From Microbispora hainanensis (GTDB lineage Bacteria > Actinomycetota > Actinomycetes > Streptosporangiales > Streptosporangiaceae), in NCBI RefSeq assembly GCF_006874475.1, contig NZ_VIRM01000016.1, positions 1 through 64,000 of the forward strand: 64,000 nt of DNA, read 5' to 3'. Position 1 is the stretch's first letter. Each line of letters begins with the position of its first letter. The notes under the pieces are model-generated. The model saw nothing but the letters and a program-made list of their open reading frames with translations, was not told the origin of the DNA and made no database searches. Both the position numbers and the translations under genes were made by a program. This document shows, piece by piece, positions 32,565 through 42,157 of this stretch.

Positions 32565-34952
32565 TCATCGGCCGATCTCGGCGATGCCCGTGATGCGGTG
32601 CAGGGCGAAGCGGTGGACGGTCGCCCGGGTCTCGTCGTACGCGGTGAGGTAGCCGCCCTCCATCCGGGCCGGTTCGAGGATGCGGCTGGTGGCGTGTCCC
32701 TGCGAGTCGAGGTAGCCGATCCACACCCGCGATCCCTGCCGGATGGCGTCCTGGAGCGCGCTGATCGTGGCGGTCGCCGGGGAGCGGGGCACCTGGCCCT
32801 CGGGCGCCTCCACGGGCCGCCGCCGGGAGTCACCCGCCCGCATTGCCCGTACGGCCGCGGCGACCACCTCGGGATCGGGCGCGGTGTTCGCGGTCACCCG
32901 GGCGGCGAGCTGTCCCTCGGTCCGCCGGGCGTCGGCCCGCGCGACGACCACGTCGCCCTCCAGCGACTCGGCCACCGGCGCGTACCCCATCGCCCGCAGC
33001 GAGTCGACCAGCGCGGCCCTGGAGGTCTTGGACGCCAGCACGGTCGGCGCGAGCCGCCGCAGCCGCAGCAGGTGGGCCCGCTTGTCGGCGAGCACCTCGT
33101 CGAGCAGCGCCGGGTCGTCGCACCGGATGTACGCCGACGCCGTGCCGACCCGGATCCGCCCGTGGCGGCGGGCCACATCGGTGACCAAATAGCGCAGCGG
33201 CTGCGGGACCGGGGTGGCCGAGTGCCGTTCCAGCACGGTGAGCAGGTCGTCGGCCGAGTGCCCCGCGTCGAGCGCCCGGCGCACCGACTGCTCCGAGAAG
33301 CGGTAGACCGTCGCCGCGCCCTTGCTCTCCACGTCGGCCATGAGCGCGAGCCTGCGGCCGAGGTCGGTGGTCAGCGGGCCGGGCGCCACGGCCGTCAGGT
33401 CGGCCTGCAGCAGCACGTGGTCGACCGCCTCGGGCAGTAGCGGGCCGAGCAGGCCGGCCGCCGCGCCGTCGCCCCGGGCCACGGCGCGGCCGTGTGAGGA
33501 CGGCACGCCGAGCCCGGTCACGCCGATGTGCTCGGCCTCGCGCAGGGCGAAGCGTACGAGCCGGTCGCGCAGCGCGGGGCGGCGGCGGGGCTGCTCCCAG
33601 GCGAGCCGGGCCAGCACGGACTCGGGCGTCGGCGCGAGGCCGGGCGGCGCCGACTCCAGCACGGCGAGCGCGCGTGCCCGCGTCTGGGCGGCCCCCGGCC
33701 TGCGCAGATCGGGGTGGAGGGCGTTCATGGGACGGTCGCGGTCGTCCCGTTCGCCGATCAGCCCGGGGGCGCGCTCCATCGCGGCCCACGCGTCGGCGAG
33801 CACCGCCCATCGGTCCTCGGTGGCCTTGATCCGCCAGCCGTCGTAGCCGCCCGTCGGCAGCCATTCGCCCTCGCCGGCCGCGACCAGCCCGGCCGCGTGC
33901 GCGACCTCGACCACCAGCCCGGCCGCCCACTCCGGCAGGTCGAGGAGCTGGGCCGTCCGCCTGAGGTCGCGGATGGCGAGGCCGCCCGCGCGCAGCACGC
34001 CCGGCGGGTCGACGCTCCACAGCTCGCACAGCTCCTCGACCATGCGCACGAACGTGAAGGCCTGCCCGGCGGCCGTCCGGTCGGCCAGGTCCTGGTCGCG
34101 TACGGACCCCTCCAGGGCGGGCGGGCCGGGGGACAGATCACGGTGCACCCGGCCCTCGCGCAGCACGAGGGCGACCTCGCGGGGGAGCGCGACGGTCTCC
34201 TCCCCGGTCGCGCCGAGCAGCCCGCGGGCCAGCAGCTGTTCGATGGGCGACTGGGCGCTCGCGGCGTCCACCTCGCGGCGGGCGTTCGGCAGCCGCCCGC
34301 TCGCCGGGCCCCAGACCAGCTCGTTCAGGGCCGTCTGCGCCTGCGGGGAGACCTCGCCGACGAGGCGCGCGACCGTCGCGGCGTCGGCCAGCAGCGCCGC
34401 GAGCCGTTCCCTGGCCGGCCGGCCGCCGTCCGTGTGGCCGCCATCCGTGTGGCCGCCGCCCTCGTACGCCGGGTCGATGTCCCCCAATAGCACGTCGAGC
34501 CGTTCGGGCGGGTGGTGGCGGAACACCTCGGCGGCCGGCGGCCCCAGGGAGGCCGGGGGTTCGAGCGCCTCGGCCACGCCCGGCGCGGGCAGCAGCGCGT
34601 CGGCGGTGCCGTAGACCAGGGCGCGGGTGGTCAGCACGTCGAGCGCGGCGTCGAGGGCGGACGCGACGGCCTTGTCGTCGTGATCAGCGGGAACGGCACG
34701 GCGGAGCAGGGGCAGCAACGTCCCACGATCGGCGGGGCCGGGCCGCAGGGCCAGGGTCTCCAGCACGGCGAGCGTGAACCGGTCGAGCCGGTCCAGCGCC
34801 CGGCCGATGGCCGAGGGGCTGGAGGCGCGGGCGGCCAGGCCGTCGATGTGCGCGGGGACGGGCGTCACGAGTTCGGGCCGCGCCGCCACGAGCGCCTGCA
34901 GCAGCTCGTCGGAACGGCCGCGAAGCCAGTCGGCGAAGTCCGTGCCCGTCAT
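32565..34952 (-). CDS. Helicase-associated (Helicase_C_3 / XPB-SSL2-like) protein
   Basis: A 795-residue protein of the actinobacterial helicase-associated family (Helicase_C_3), which lacks a helicase motor. It opens TGTDFADWLRGRSDELLQAL, has a long helical/winged-helix middle, and the conserved C-terminal part: LQADLTAVAPGPLTTDLGRR, YRFSEQSVRRALDAGHSADD, LRYLVTDVARRHGRIRVG, and a WYL-like end (IGYLDSQGHATSRILEPARM). No Walker motifs. It nearly always accompanies XPB in actinobacteria, suggesting a joint repair role (inference). ATG 34952 follows TACCAT at 7 nt (leaderless); ATG 34961 is the alternative. Local oddity: a duplicated HTDGG near residue 172. Confidence 0.9.
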   Translation of the reverse strand: MTGTDFADWLRGRSDELLQALVAARPELVTPVPAHIDGLAARASSPSAIGRALDRLDRFTLAVLETLALRPGPADRGTLLPLLRRAVPADHDDKAVASALDAALDVLTTRALVYGTADALLPAPGVAEALEPPASLGPPAAEVFRHHPPERLDVLLGDIDPAYEGGGHTDGGHTDGGRPARERLAALLADAATVARLVGEVSPQAQTALNELVWGPASGRLPNARREVDAASAQSPIEQLLARGLLGATGEETVALPREVALVLREGRVHRDLSPGPPALEGSVRDQDLADRTAAGQAFTFVRMVEELCELWSVDPPGVLRAGGLAIRDLRRTAQLLDLPEWAAGLVVEVAHAAGLVAAGEGEWLPTGGYDGWRIKATEDRWAVLADAWAAMERAPGLIGERDDRDRPMNALHPDLRRPGAAQTRARALAVLESAPPGLAPTPESVLARLAWEQPRRRPALRDRLVRFALREAEHIGVTGLGVPSSHGRAVARGDGAAAGLLGPLLPEAVDHVLLQADLTAVAPGPLTTDLGRRLALMADVESKGAATVYRFSEQSVRRALDAGHSADDLLTVLERHSATPVPQPLRYLVTDVARRHGRIRVGTASAYIRCDDPALLDEVLADKRAHLLRLRRLAPTVLASKTSRAALVDSLRAMGYAPVAESLEGDVVVARADARRTEGQLAARVTANTAPDPEVVAAAVRAMRAGDSRRRPVEAPEGQVPRSPATATISALQDAIRQGSRVWIGYLDSQGHATSRILEPARMEGGYLTAYDETRATVHRFALHRITGIAEIGR

Positions 34953-34959
34953 TCTCTCC

Positions 34960-34965
34960 ATGGTA
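34960..34965 (-). promoter_or_regulatory. Helicase-associated gene -10 box (leaderless)
   Basis: TACCAT on the minus strand, 7 nt before ATG 34952. Confidence 0.5.
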
Positions 34966-35148
34966 GGGCTCGGCCTTGCTCCGGCCGCCGGAGCGCCCGT
35001 GTGGCAGGGGTTCGCGCACTCGCCGGAAAGATCGACAAGAATCTCGTCACGGGACGCTTCATTGGCCTTCGAGTGGGTCCATGGGGCCGGTCTCTGGGCA
35101 TAACCTACCTACAGTCACCTTCACGACAGTCTGAACGAGGTCACCCCT

Positions 35149-35547
35149 GTGCCGAGTGGCAAGGTCAAGTGGTACGACGCCGACAAGGGTTTCGGCTTCC
35201 TCACCCGCGACGACGGCGGTGAGGTCTTCGTGCATTCCTCCGCTCTGCCCAAGGGGGTCGAGGCGCTCAAGCCCGGGCAGAAGGTCGAGTTCGGTGTCGC
35301 CGAGAGCCGCCGCGGTCAGCAGGCGCTCTCGGTGCGGGTGATCGACCAGCCCCCGACGCTGGCCAAGACCGCCAAGGGCAAGGCGAAGCGGAAGAAGCCC
35401 GACGAGATGGTCGTGATCGTCGAGGATCTGATCAAGCTTCTCGACGACATCTCGAACTCCTATCAGCGGGGCAAGCACCCGGACGCGGCGCACGCCAAGA
35501 AGATCGCCACCGTGCTGCGCGCCGTCGCCGACGACCTCGACGCCTGA
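35149..35547 (+). CDS. Cold-shock domain protein with a C-terminal helical extension
   Basis: 132 residues in two parts. Residues 1-65 are a cold-shock domain (GKVKWYDADKGFGFLTRDDG; RNP2 EVFVHSSAL). After a basic linker (KTAKGKAKRKKPDEM) comes a helical domain of ~55 residues (VVIVEDLIKLLDDISNSYQR ... KIATVLRAVADDLDA). The two-part form is a distinct actinobacterial type, not CspA. GTG start with GAGG 8 nt upstream. It diverges from the helicase-associated gene. The extension may mediate a protein contact; function not known. Confidence 0.92.
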   Translation: MPSGKVKWYDADKGFGFLTRDDGGEVFVHSSALPKGVEALKPGQKVEFGVAESRRGQQALSVRVIDQPPTLAKTAKGKAKRKKPDEMVVIVEDLIKLLDDISNSYQRGKHPDAAHAKKIATVLRAVADDLDA

Positions 35548-35700
35548 CCGGCCCCCTCTCGGCCGCGTCCGTTCCCGCCGCCCGGCCAAGCTCCGGGCGG
35601 CCCCTGGGCGGCCCTGCGCGGCACCTGGGCGGACGCGGGCCGTGGCGGTGCGGGCGGGTGTGTAGGCGGACGTGGTGGCGCGGGCGGCCGATTCAAGGCG

Positions 35701-35741
35701 GCCGGTTCATGTGGCCGGTTCATGTGGCCGGTTCATGTGGC
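35701..35741. repeat. 13-bp tandem repeat spanning the stop codon of the MFS gene
   Basis: Three copies of GCCGGTTCATGTG (35701, 35714, 35727). On the minus strand each unit contains TGA, and the one at 35733-35735 is the actual stop of the MFS gene. An 18-bp direct repeat (CCGTGGCGGTGCGGGCGG at 35640 and 35741) brackets the array. Confidence 0.85.
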
Positions 35742-37025
35742 CGTGGCGGTGCGGGCGGCGAGCCTGCGGCGGCGGAGGATGACGAGGCGGCCGAAGGAGA
35801 GCGCGAGGGCGGCGGACATCACGCCGAGCCCGGCGGGACCGGCCACGAACAGCGACATCACCAGGCCCAGCAGGCCGCCGAGGACCCAGGCGATCTGGAG
35901 CAGCGTCTCGGCGACGCCGAACGCCGAGGAGCGCACCTCCTCGCCGATCTCGCGCTGCACGATGGCGTCGAACGCGAGCTTGCCGAGACCCTGGGCGAAC
36001 GCGCCCACGAGGGCTACCACGGCGGCGGTCCACACGTCGAAGAAGAAGGCCGCGGCGACGGTGGCGACCGTGGCCAGCGCGAGCGTGGCCATGACGGTCA
36101 GATGCGGCGACCGGGAGCGCGACCAGGAGCCGGCGGCGGCCCCGGCCAGACCGCCCGCGCCCGCGGCGGCGGCCAGCAGCGCCAGCGCGGCCTTCGGATC
36201 CACGCCGCGCAGGTGGCCGTCCTGGACGAGGAACAGCAGGAAGAACACGAGGAAGCCCGACTGCACCCGGATCGCGGCGTTGGCCCCCATGGCCTCGCCC
36301 ACCACCGGGCCCAGGTTGAGCACGGTGCGCCAGCGGGGGCGCGGCCCGGTCTCCTCCAGGTCGGGCGCGTCCACGTGCCGCGGCAGCCGTACGGCGAACG
36401 CCCCGGACAGCAGGAACAGCGGCACGGCGACGCGCAGCACCCAGTCGGCCCCGGCCGTGGCGGACAGGCCGGCGGCCACACCGGCGCCGGCGCCTGCCGA
36501 CACCAGCGCGAACAACGCGACCCTGGCGTTGGCCGTCACCAACGGGATGTCGGCGGGCAGCACGCTCGGCATGACCGCCGCCCGTGACACGTTGTAGGCC
36601 TTCGACAGGACAAGCACGGCGAGCGCCGAAGGAAACAGCGTGACCGTGTCGGAGGCGTGGACGGCGCCGGCCATCCCCCAGCACAGCAGGCCCCGCGCGA
36701 GCAGGGTGCCGGCCATGATGTAGCGGCGGCCCGAGCGGAGCCGGTCGAGCACCGGCCCGACGAAGGGCGCCACCACCGCGAACGGCAGCATGGTGATCAG
36801 CAGATATGCCGCGACCTGGCCGCGGGCCTGGCCGACCGGCAGCCCGAACAGCAGCGCCCCGGCGAGGGCCACGGTGACCAGAGCGTCCCCGGCGGAATGG
36901 GCGGCCGTCACCTCGATGAGGCGGCCGAGACCGGTGCGGCCGGCCCCCTGGGCGTGCGTCAACCGGCGCATCGCCCGCGCCGGTGCCCTCACAACACGCG
37001 TAACTTTCGCCCAAATCTTCACCAT
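35733..37025 (-). CDS. MFS transporter
   Basis: A 430-residue carrier with about 12 hydrophobic segments and a motif-A-type loop (GPVLDRLRSGRRYIMAG) between TM2 and TM3. The basic amphipathic N-terminus reads KIWAKVTRVVRAPARAMRRL. The order AYNVSRAAVMPSVLPADIPL between TM4 and TM5 is found in drug-exporter-like MFS proteins often annotated with DUF3027 neighbours. ATG 37025 has GGAAGGA ~17 nt upstream (weak). The C-terminus (RRRRLAARTATAT) ends in a tandem repeat. Substrate unknown. Confidence 0.88.
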   Translation of the reverse strand: MVKIWAKVTRVVRAPARAMRRLTHAQGAGRTGLGRLIEVTAAHSAGDALVTVALAGALLFGLPVGQARGQVAAYLLITMLPFAVVAPFVGPVLDRLRSGRRYIMAGTLLARGLLCWGMAGAVHASDTVTLFPSALAVLVLSKAYNVSRAAVMPSVLPADIPLVTANARVALFALVSAGAGAGVAAGLSATAGADWVLRVAVPLFLLSGAFAVRLPRHVDAPDLEETGPRPRWRTVLNLGPVVGEAMGANAAIRVQSGFLVFFLLFLVQDGHLRGVDPKAALALLAAAAGAGGLAGAAAGSWSRSRSPHLTVMATLALATVATVAAAFFFDVWTAAVVALVGAFAQGLGKLAFDAIVQREIGEEVRSSAFGVAETLLQIAWVLGGLLGLVMSLFVAGPAGLGVMSAALALSFGRLVILRRRRLAARTATAT

Positions 37026-37099
37026 AGGCACCGAGGGTCCTTCCATGTTTTGCCCATCGAGCCGGTGCGGTCCGCTCGCGGCGTGGGTGAAAATGGAGT

Positions 37100-37897
37100 G
37101 TGAGTCGTACCCGAATCCGTAGCACTCCAGTCGACCAGGCCTGTGCGGCGGCGGTCGACCTCGCCCGCCGGGCCGCCGAAGACATCGCGCGCCCCGGGGA
37201 GGTGGGAGAGCACCTGGGCTTCGACAACGAGGGCGACCGGATCGTCACCCATTACTTCGAGTGCCTCGACCGCGCCTACCGCGGCTGGCGCTGGGCGGTC
37301 ACCGTCACCCGCGCCTCCCGCGCCCGTGTCGTGACCGTGAGCGAGACCGTGCTGCTGCCCGGCGCGGGCGCGCTGCTCGCTCCCCGCTGGGTGCCGTGGA
37401 ACGAGCGCCTGCGCCCCGGCGACCTCGGCGTGGGCGACCTGCTGCCCGCCGAGGCCGACGACGACCGGCTCGTGCCCGGGTTCGCCTCCGCCGAAGAGGA
37501 CATCGACAAGCAGATGATCTTCGAGCTGGGGCTTGGGCGCGCCCGCGTCCTGTCCGTGCTCGGCCGTGACCTCGCCGCGCGGCGCTGGCGCGCCGGTGAG
37601 GCGGGACCGCACACCCCGATCGCGCACGCCGCCCCCGCGCAATGCTCCACCTGCGGCTTCTACTGGCCGCTCGCCGGAGCGCTGGGCCTCGGCTTCGGCG
37701 TCTGCGCGAACGAGTACGCGCCGGACGACGGCCGCGTGGTGTCCGCCGACCACGGCTGCGGGGCGCACTCCGAGGCGACCACCGTGCCCTCGATGGTCAT
37801 GGACCCGGCGCCGCCGATCCTGGACGACATGGGATATGACCTCATCGAGTCGGGCTCCGTGGACGAGGCCGGCTCCGAACCTCTGGGCCACGCCTGA
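37100..37897 (+). CDS. DUF3027 family protein
   Basis: 265 residues, cytoplasmic, of the actinobacteria-specific DUF3027 family. Marks: VGEHLGFDNEGDRIVTHYFE, WRWAVTVTRASRA, LAPRWVPWNERLRPGDLGVG and a Cys-containing segment (QCSTCGFYWPLAGALGLGFG followed by VCANEYAPDDGRVVS and HGCGAHSE) that could bind zinc. GTG start. It ends 2 nt before the GHKL ATPase gene, so the two are surely co-transcribed. The function of the family is unknown. Confidence 0.9.
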   Translation: MSRTRIRSTPVDQACAAAVDLARRAAEDIARPGEVGEHLGFDNEGDRIVTHYFECLDRAYRGWRWAVTVTRASRARVVTVSETVLLPGAGALLAPRWVPWNERLRPGDLGVGDLLPAEADDDRLVPGFASAEEDIDKQMIFELGLGRARVLSVLGRDLAARRWRAGEAGPHTPIAHAAPAQCSTCGFYWPLAGALGLGFGVCANEYAPDDGRVVSADHGCGAHSEATTVPSMVMDPAPPILDDMGYDLIESGSVDEAGSEPLGHA

Positions 37898-37899
37898 TC

Positions 37900-40857
37900 A
37901 TGTTCGATACCGCGCGCCTGCGTGACACCGTTCTCGCGGCCTGGACGGCCTCGCCTGCCCGCTTCCGCGAGGACGCCAACGCCGAGGAGGACTTCGCCCT
38001 CGGCGGCTATCGCGACCGGCTGGTCGTGGAGCTCGCCCAGAACGCCGCCGACGCCGCGCTGCGGGCCGGCGTGCCGGGCCGCCTGCGGCTGACGCTCGCC
38101 GACGGCGTGCTGCGGGCCGCCAACGCCGGGGCGCCGCTCGACCAGACCGGCGTCGAGGGCCTGTGCACTCTGCGTGTCTCGGGCAAGAAGGACGAGGTGG
38201 GCGCGGCCGGCCGGTTCGGCGTCGGCTTCGCCGCCGTGGTGTCGGTCACCGACACGCCCTCGATCGCCTCCCGGCTGCCCTCGGGCGAGGTCCACGGCGT
38301 GCGCTGGTCCCGCGAGGAGACCGCCGCGCTGGTCGCCGCCCGGCCGGAGCTCGCGGCCGAGCTGGAGGGCCGCGAGGGGCACGTCCCGCTGCTGCGGCTG
38401 CCGTTCTCCGACGACTCGCTTGAGGTCCCCGAGGGATTCGACACGCTCGTACGGCTCCCGCTGCGCGACGAGGCCGCCGAGCAAGCCGTACGGCGGATGC
38501 TCGAGGAGGCGGGGCCCGCGCTGCCGCTGTCGATGCCGGCGCTGGAGACCGTCGAGATCGAGGTGGACGGGCAGGTCCGCACGATCTCGGCCGAGGGCTG
38601 GCACGTGGTCGCCGAGTCGGGCACGTTCACGCCGGAGCAGGTGGCCGAGCTGTTCGCCGACCGGCCGACCGAGGAGCGGGCCCGGCCCTACTGGGAGGTC
38701 CGCTGGGCCGTCCCCGGCGACCGCCGTGCCGATGTCCGCGGGCTTGTGCACAGGGTCGTGCATGCTCCGACGCCGAGCGACGAGCCGCTCGACCTGCCCG
38801 CGCTGCTGATCGCGTCGTTCCCGATGACCACCGACCGGCGGCACGTCGCCCCCGGGCCGCTCACCGACTTCCTGGTCGCGAGGGCCGCCGATGCGTACGT
38901 ACGGCTGCTGGGGGAGCTTCCGGCGACCCCGGACCTCCTCGGCCTCGTGCCCGGCCTGATGGGCAAGGGCGCGCTCGACGCGGCGATCAGGCGGGAGATC
39001 GTCAGGGCGCTGCCGGACACGCCGCTGCTGCCGACCCTCTCCGAGGGCGTGGTGCCGGGCAACCAGGCACGGGCGGTCGAGGGACCGGCCGAGTTCCTGG
39101 AGAAGATCGCCGGCATCGTGCCGGGGCTGCTGCCGGCGGGCTGGTCCTCCCGGCACCCGGCTCTGACCACGCTCGGCGTGCGCCGGGTCGAGCTGGCCGA
39201 CGTCGTCGACATGCTGTCGGGCGAGGCCGTGGAGGACAAGGACCCGGCGTGGTGGCGGTCGCTCTACGAGGTGCTGCCCGCCGACGACCCGGAGGCGATC
39301 GGCGCGATCGCCGTGCCGCTGGCCGACGGCCGCCTGGTGCGCGGCCCGCGCGGCACGCTCGTGCTGTCACAGGAGTCGGGCACTTTCGACCCCGCCCTGC
39401 TCGCGCCGCTGGGGCTGCGGATCGTCCACCCGGACGCCGCGCACCCGCTGCTGCTGCGGCTGGGCGCGGCCGAGGCGACCCCGCGTACGGTCCTGGAGGA
39501 CCCGCTCACCCACGCGGCCGTGGCCGAGTCGCTGAACAGCGCCGACCCCGAGCCGGTGGCCCAGGCCGTGCTGGCCCTGGTCGACGCGGCGGGCCTGACC
39601 GCGGGGGAGGCCCCCTGGCTGGCCGAGCTGGCGCTGCGCGGCGCCGACGGCGAGCTCTACGCGGCGGGCGAGCTGCTGCTGGCCGAGGGCTCGCTGGCCG
39701 GGCTGATCGACCCCGAGGTGCCGTTCGGCGTCGCCGCCCCCGACCTGGTGGAGAAGTTCGGCCCGCACGTGCTGGCGGCGGCCGGGGTGCTCGACGGCTT
39801 CGCCGTGGTCAACGACTCCGACGTGCTGCTCGACTCCGCCGAGTGCGACCACGACCTCGATCTCGAAGACGAGTGGCTGGAGGCCGTGCTCGACCTGCTG
39901 CCGGATCTCGACGTGCCGCCGGTGGTCCGGGAGTTCACCGCCGTACGCGACCTGGAATACGTCGCCGACTGGCAGAACGCCCTCGCACTGCTGTCGCGGC
40001 CCCCGCTGCGTGCCGCCCTGCGGCCCATGCGGGTGCTCGCCGCGGGGGAGACCGTCGAGGTGCCGTCCTACACGGCCTGGTGGCTGTCGCGGCACGAGGT
40101 GCTCGCCGGGCGCAGGCCGACGGAGCTGCGGCTCCCGACGGGCGACCCCCTGCTGTTCGGCCTGTACGGCGAGGCGCCGGCGGGGATCGACGACGACGCG
40201 CTGAAGATGATCGGCGTCCGGTCCACGCTCGCCGACCTGCTCGACTCGCACGGCGGCCCGGAAGAGCTGCTCGACCTGCTGGCCGACTCGTCCCTTGAGG
40301 TCGACCGGGCCCAGCTGCGGTCCCTGTGGATCGCGCTGGCGGCCGTCGATCCCGCCCGGGTGAGCCCGCCCGAGGCCGTACGGGCCGTGCTGAAGGGCAC
40401 GGTCACGGTCGCGGACGTCGAGGACGGCCCGGTCGTGGTGGAGGCGCCCGACCTGCTCCCCCTGGTGGAGGACCGGCCGCTCGTGCTCGCGCCGTTCGAT
40501 CTGGCCGAGGCGCTGTCGGAGGTGCTCGACCTGCCGCTCGCCGGTGAGGTGGTCACCGGCGCGGTCACCTCGGCCGGAACCGAGAAGCCCGTGCCGCCCG
40601 AGGTGCGGTCGCTGCTGCCCGGCGCCCCCGCCACGTACGTCGAGCACGACGAGCTGCTCGTGGACGGCAGGCCGGCGCCGTGGCGGTTCTTCGAGGGCGC
40701 GGTGCACGCGACCGGCGTGGACGGCCTGGCCAGGGGTCTCGCCTGGGCGGCCGGTCAGTGGGGCGACCGCCTCGCGGTGGCGGCGCTCCTGCGCGACCCC
40801 GCCCGGGTCCCCCTGCTGCTCGCCGAGGCCGACCTCGACCCCACGGCCTCGCTGTAG
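37900..40857 (+). CDS. Sacsin-like GHKL ATPase protein
   Basis: A large (985-residue) cytoplasmic protein. Residues ~35-150 hold a GHKL (Hsp90/histidine-kinase/MutL) ATP-binding fold: the N-box is LVVELAQNAADAALRAG, and the glycine loops are GAAGRFGVGFAAVVSVTDTP. The remainder, rich in Leu, Glu, Asp, Ala and Val, has no recognisable catalytic motif. Such 'sacsin N-terminal ATPase-like' proteins are conserved in actinobacteria next to DUF3027 but uncharacterised. The Hsp90-like fold suggests a chaperone or an ATP-driven clamp. ATG 37900 follows the DUF3027 stop by 2 nt. Confidence 0.88.
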   Translation: MFDTARLRDTVLAAWTASPARFREDANAEEDFALGGYRDRLVVELAQNAADAALRAGVPGRLRLTLADGVLRAANAGAPLDQTGVEGLCTLRVSGKKDEVGAAGRFGVGFAAVVSVTDTPSIASRLPSGEVHGVRWSREETAALVAARPELAAELEGREGHVPLLRLPFSDDSLEVPEGFDTLVRLPLRDEAAEQAVRRMLEEAGPALPLSMPALETVEIEVDGQVRTISAEGWHVVAESGTFTPEQVAELFADRPTEERARPYWEVRWAVPGDRRADVRGLVHRVVHAPTPSDEPLDLPALLIASFPMTTDRRHVAPGPLTDFLVARAADAYVRLLGELPATPDLLGLVPGLMGKGALDAAIRREIVRALPDTPLLPTLSEGVVPGNQARAVEGPAEFLEKIAGIVPGLLPAGWSSRHPALTTLGVRRVELADVVDMLSGEAVEDKDPAWWRSLYEVLPADDPEAIGAIAVPLADGRLVRGPRGTLVLSQESGTFDPALLAPLGLRIVHPDAAHPLLLRLGAAEATPRTVLEDPLTHAAVAESLNSADPEPVAQAVLALVDAAGLTAGEAPWLAELALRGADGELYAAGELLLAEGSLAGLIDPEVPFGVAAPDLVEKFGPHVLAAAGVLDGFAVVNDSDVLLDSAECDHDLDLEDEWLEAVLDLLPDLDVPPVVREFTAVRDLEYVADWQNALALLSRPPLRAALRPMRVLAAGETVEVPSYTAWWLSRHEVLAGRRPTELRLPTGDPLLFGLYGEAPAGIDDDALKMIGVRSTLADLLDSHGGPEELLDLLADSSLEVDRAQLRSLWIALAAVDPARVSPPEAVRAVLKGTVTVADVEDGPVVVEAPDLLPLVEDRPLVLAPFDLAEALSEVLDLPLAGEVVTGAVTSAGTEKPVPPEVRSLLPGAPATYVEHDELLVDGRPAPWRFFEGAVHATGVDGLARGLAWAAGQWGDRLAVAALLRDPARVPLLLAEADLDPTASL

Positions 40858-40887
40858 CCCACTGCCCGCCGGGGGCGTTGTGGGGTC

Positions 40888-42093
40888 TCAGCGCAGGGCC
40901 GGCAGGTCGTAGTCGGGCAGGTCGATGCTCGACGCCTTGGCGAACTGCGCCGCGATCAGGTTCCGCATCGGCCGGCGTGTCATGGCGCGCATGGAGGCGG
41001 TCCGCATCCGGATCGCGAGCGCGGAGCGCGGGGCGAAGCCGTTGACGCCGCCGGGCGGCAGTTTCTGCGCATCGTCGACGTAGGGGCGCATGATCCGGTC
41101 GTAGTTGCGCAGCGCGACGCGGTGGTCGCCGGTGGTGGCGAGCTCGCCGGCCAGGACGTACCCACCGACCAGGGCGAGGCTGGTGCCCAGGCCGGTCAGC
41201 GGCGTCGGGCAGTAACCGGCGTCGCCGAGGAGCACCACGCGGCCGCGCGACCACCGGTCGAGACGCACCTGCCCCACCGATTCGAAGAAGAAGTCGGACG
41301 CGTCGGCCATCGCCGCGAGCAGCCGTGGCGTCTCCCACCCGGCGTCCGAGAAACGGCCGGCGACGATCGCCTTCTGCGCCGCCACGTCCCCACGGTCGTA
41401 GGCGATCGGGGCCGAGCGGAAGGCGAAGCTTGCCTTGATCTCGCCGGGCAGCCGTCCGGGGCGCGCCGAGGCGACGAGGCCGCCCGGGGCGTTGTACATC
41501 TGAAACCAGCCGTCGAGGTCCAGCTCGTCGCGGGCCGTGAACCACGAGTTGTAGAGACCGAGCGGACGGATGTGGCGTGCGTGCGGGCCGAAGGCCAGCG
41601 CGCGTACGGTCGAATGCAGCCCGTCGGCGCCGACGACCAGCGAGAACCGGCGCGGTGCGGACTTCTCGAAGGTGACGTTCACCCCGTCGTCGTCCTGCTC
41701 CAGCCCCGTGACGGTGTCGTCGAAGACATACTCGGTGTGCGGGAGCGACGCGTCGTAGAAGAGGCGGGCGAGGTCGCCCCGCAGGATCTCGATCTCGGAG
41801 ACGATCCCCTCGCCGCCGAAGCTGTCGGCAGGGAGGCGGGCCGTGACACGGCCTTTCCTGTCGACCAGGGCGAAGCCGCGCTGCTCGATGGAGATCGCCC
41901 GCGCCCGGTCCAGCAGGCCCATCCGGGTGACCACCGTACGGCCCGCGCCGCGCAGGTCCACGGTCTGGCCACCCGGGCGCGGAGCGGGCGCGCGCTCGAC
42001 GAGGGTGACGGCGAAGCCGGCCCTGCCCAGCCAGTAGGCCAGCGCGGGTCCGGCGATTCCACCACCGGATATGAGGATGTCCTTGTTCGGCAT
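40888..42093 (-). CDS. FAD-dependent monooxygenase (group A, PHBH fold)
   Basis: A 401-residue flavoprotein hydroxylase. The Rossmann motif ILISGGGIAGPALAYWLGRA is at ~5-24, a DG-type region ends LVVGADGLHSTVR, and the FAD-ribityl motif GRVVLLGDAGYCPTPLTGLG is near 285. Relatives oxidise aromatics or antibiotics such as tetracyclines and rifamycins; the substrate here is unknown. ATG 42093 follows TACAGT at 7 nt (leaderless), which removes 12 residues from the open frame. Divergent from a GntR-TetR regulator, with GCACTAGTGC sites between them, so likely its target. Confidence 0.93.
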   Translation of the reverse strand: MPNKDILISGGGIAGPALAYWLGRAGFAVTLVERAPAPRPGGQTVDLRGAGRTVVTRMGLLDRARAISIEQRGFALVDRKGRVTARLPADSFGGEGIVSEIEILRGDLARLFYDASLPHTEYVFDDTVTGLEQDDDGVNVTFEKSAPRRFSLVVGADGLHSTVRALAFGPHARHIRPLGLYNSWFTARDELDLDGWFQMYNAPGGLVASARPGRLPGEIKASFAFRSAPIAYDRGDVAAQKAIVAGRFSDAGWETPRLLAAMADASDFFFESVGQVRLDRWSRGRVVLLGDAGYCPTPLTGLGTSLALVGGYVLAGELATTGDHRVALRNYDRIMRPYVDDAQKLPPGGVNGFAPRSALAIRMRTASMRAMTRRPMRNLIAAQFAKASSIDLPDYDLPALR

Positions 42094-42100
42094 AGTGCGC

Positions 42101-42106
42101 ACTGTA
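42101..42106 (-). promoter_or_regulatory. Monooxygenase -10 box (leaderless)
   Basis: TACAGT on the minus strand, 7 nt before ATG 42093. Confidence 0.6.
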
Positions 42107-42157
42107 CGGCGTACGCAAACGTCGAACAAGTCTGTTTACTGGGAAAACTTCGGTGCA

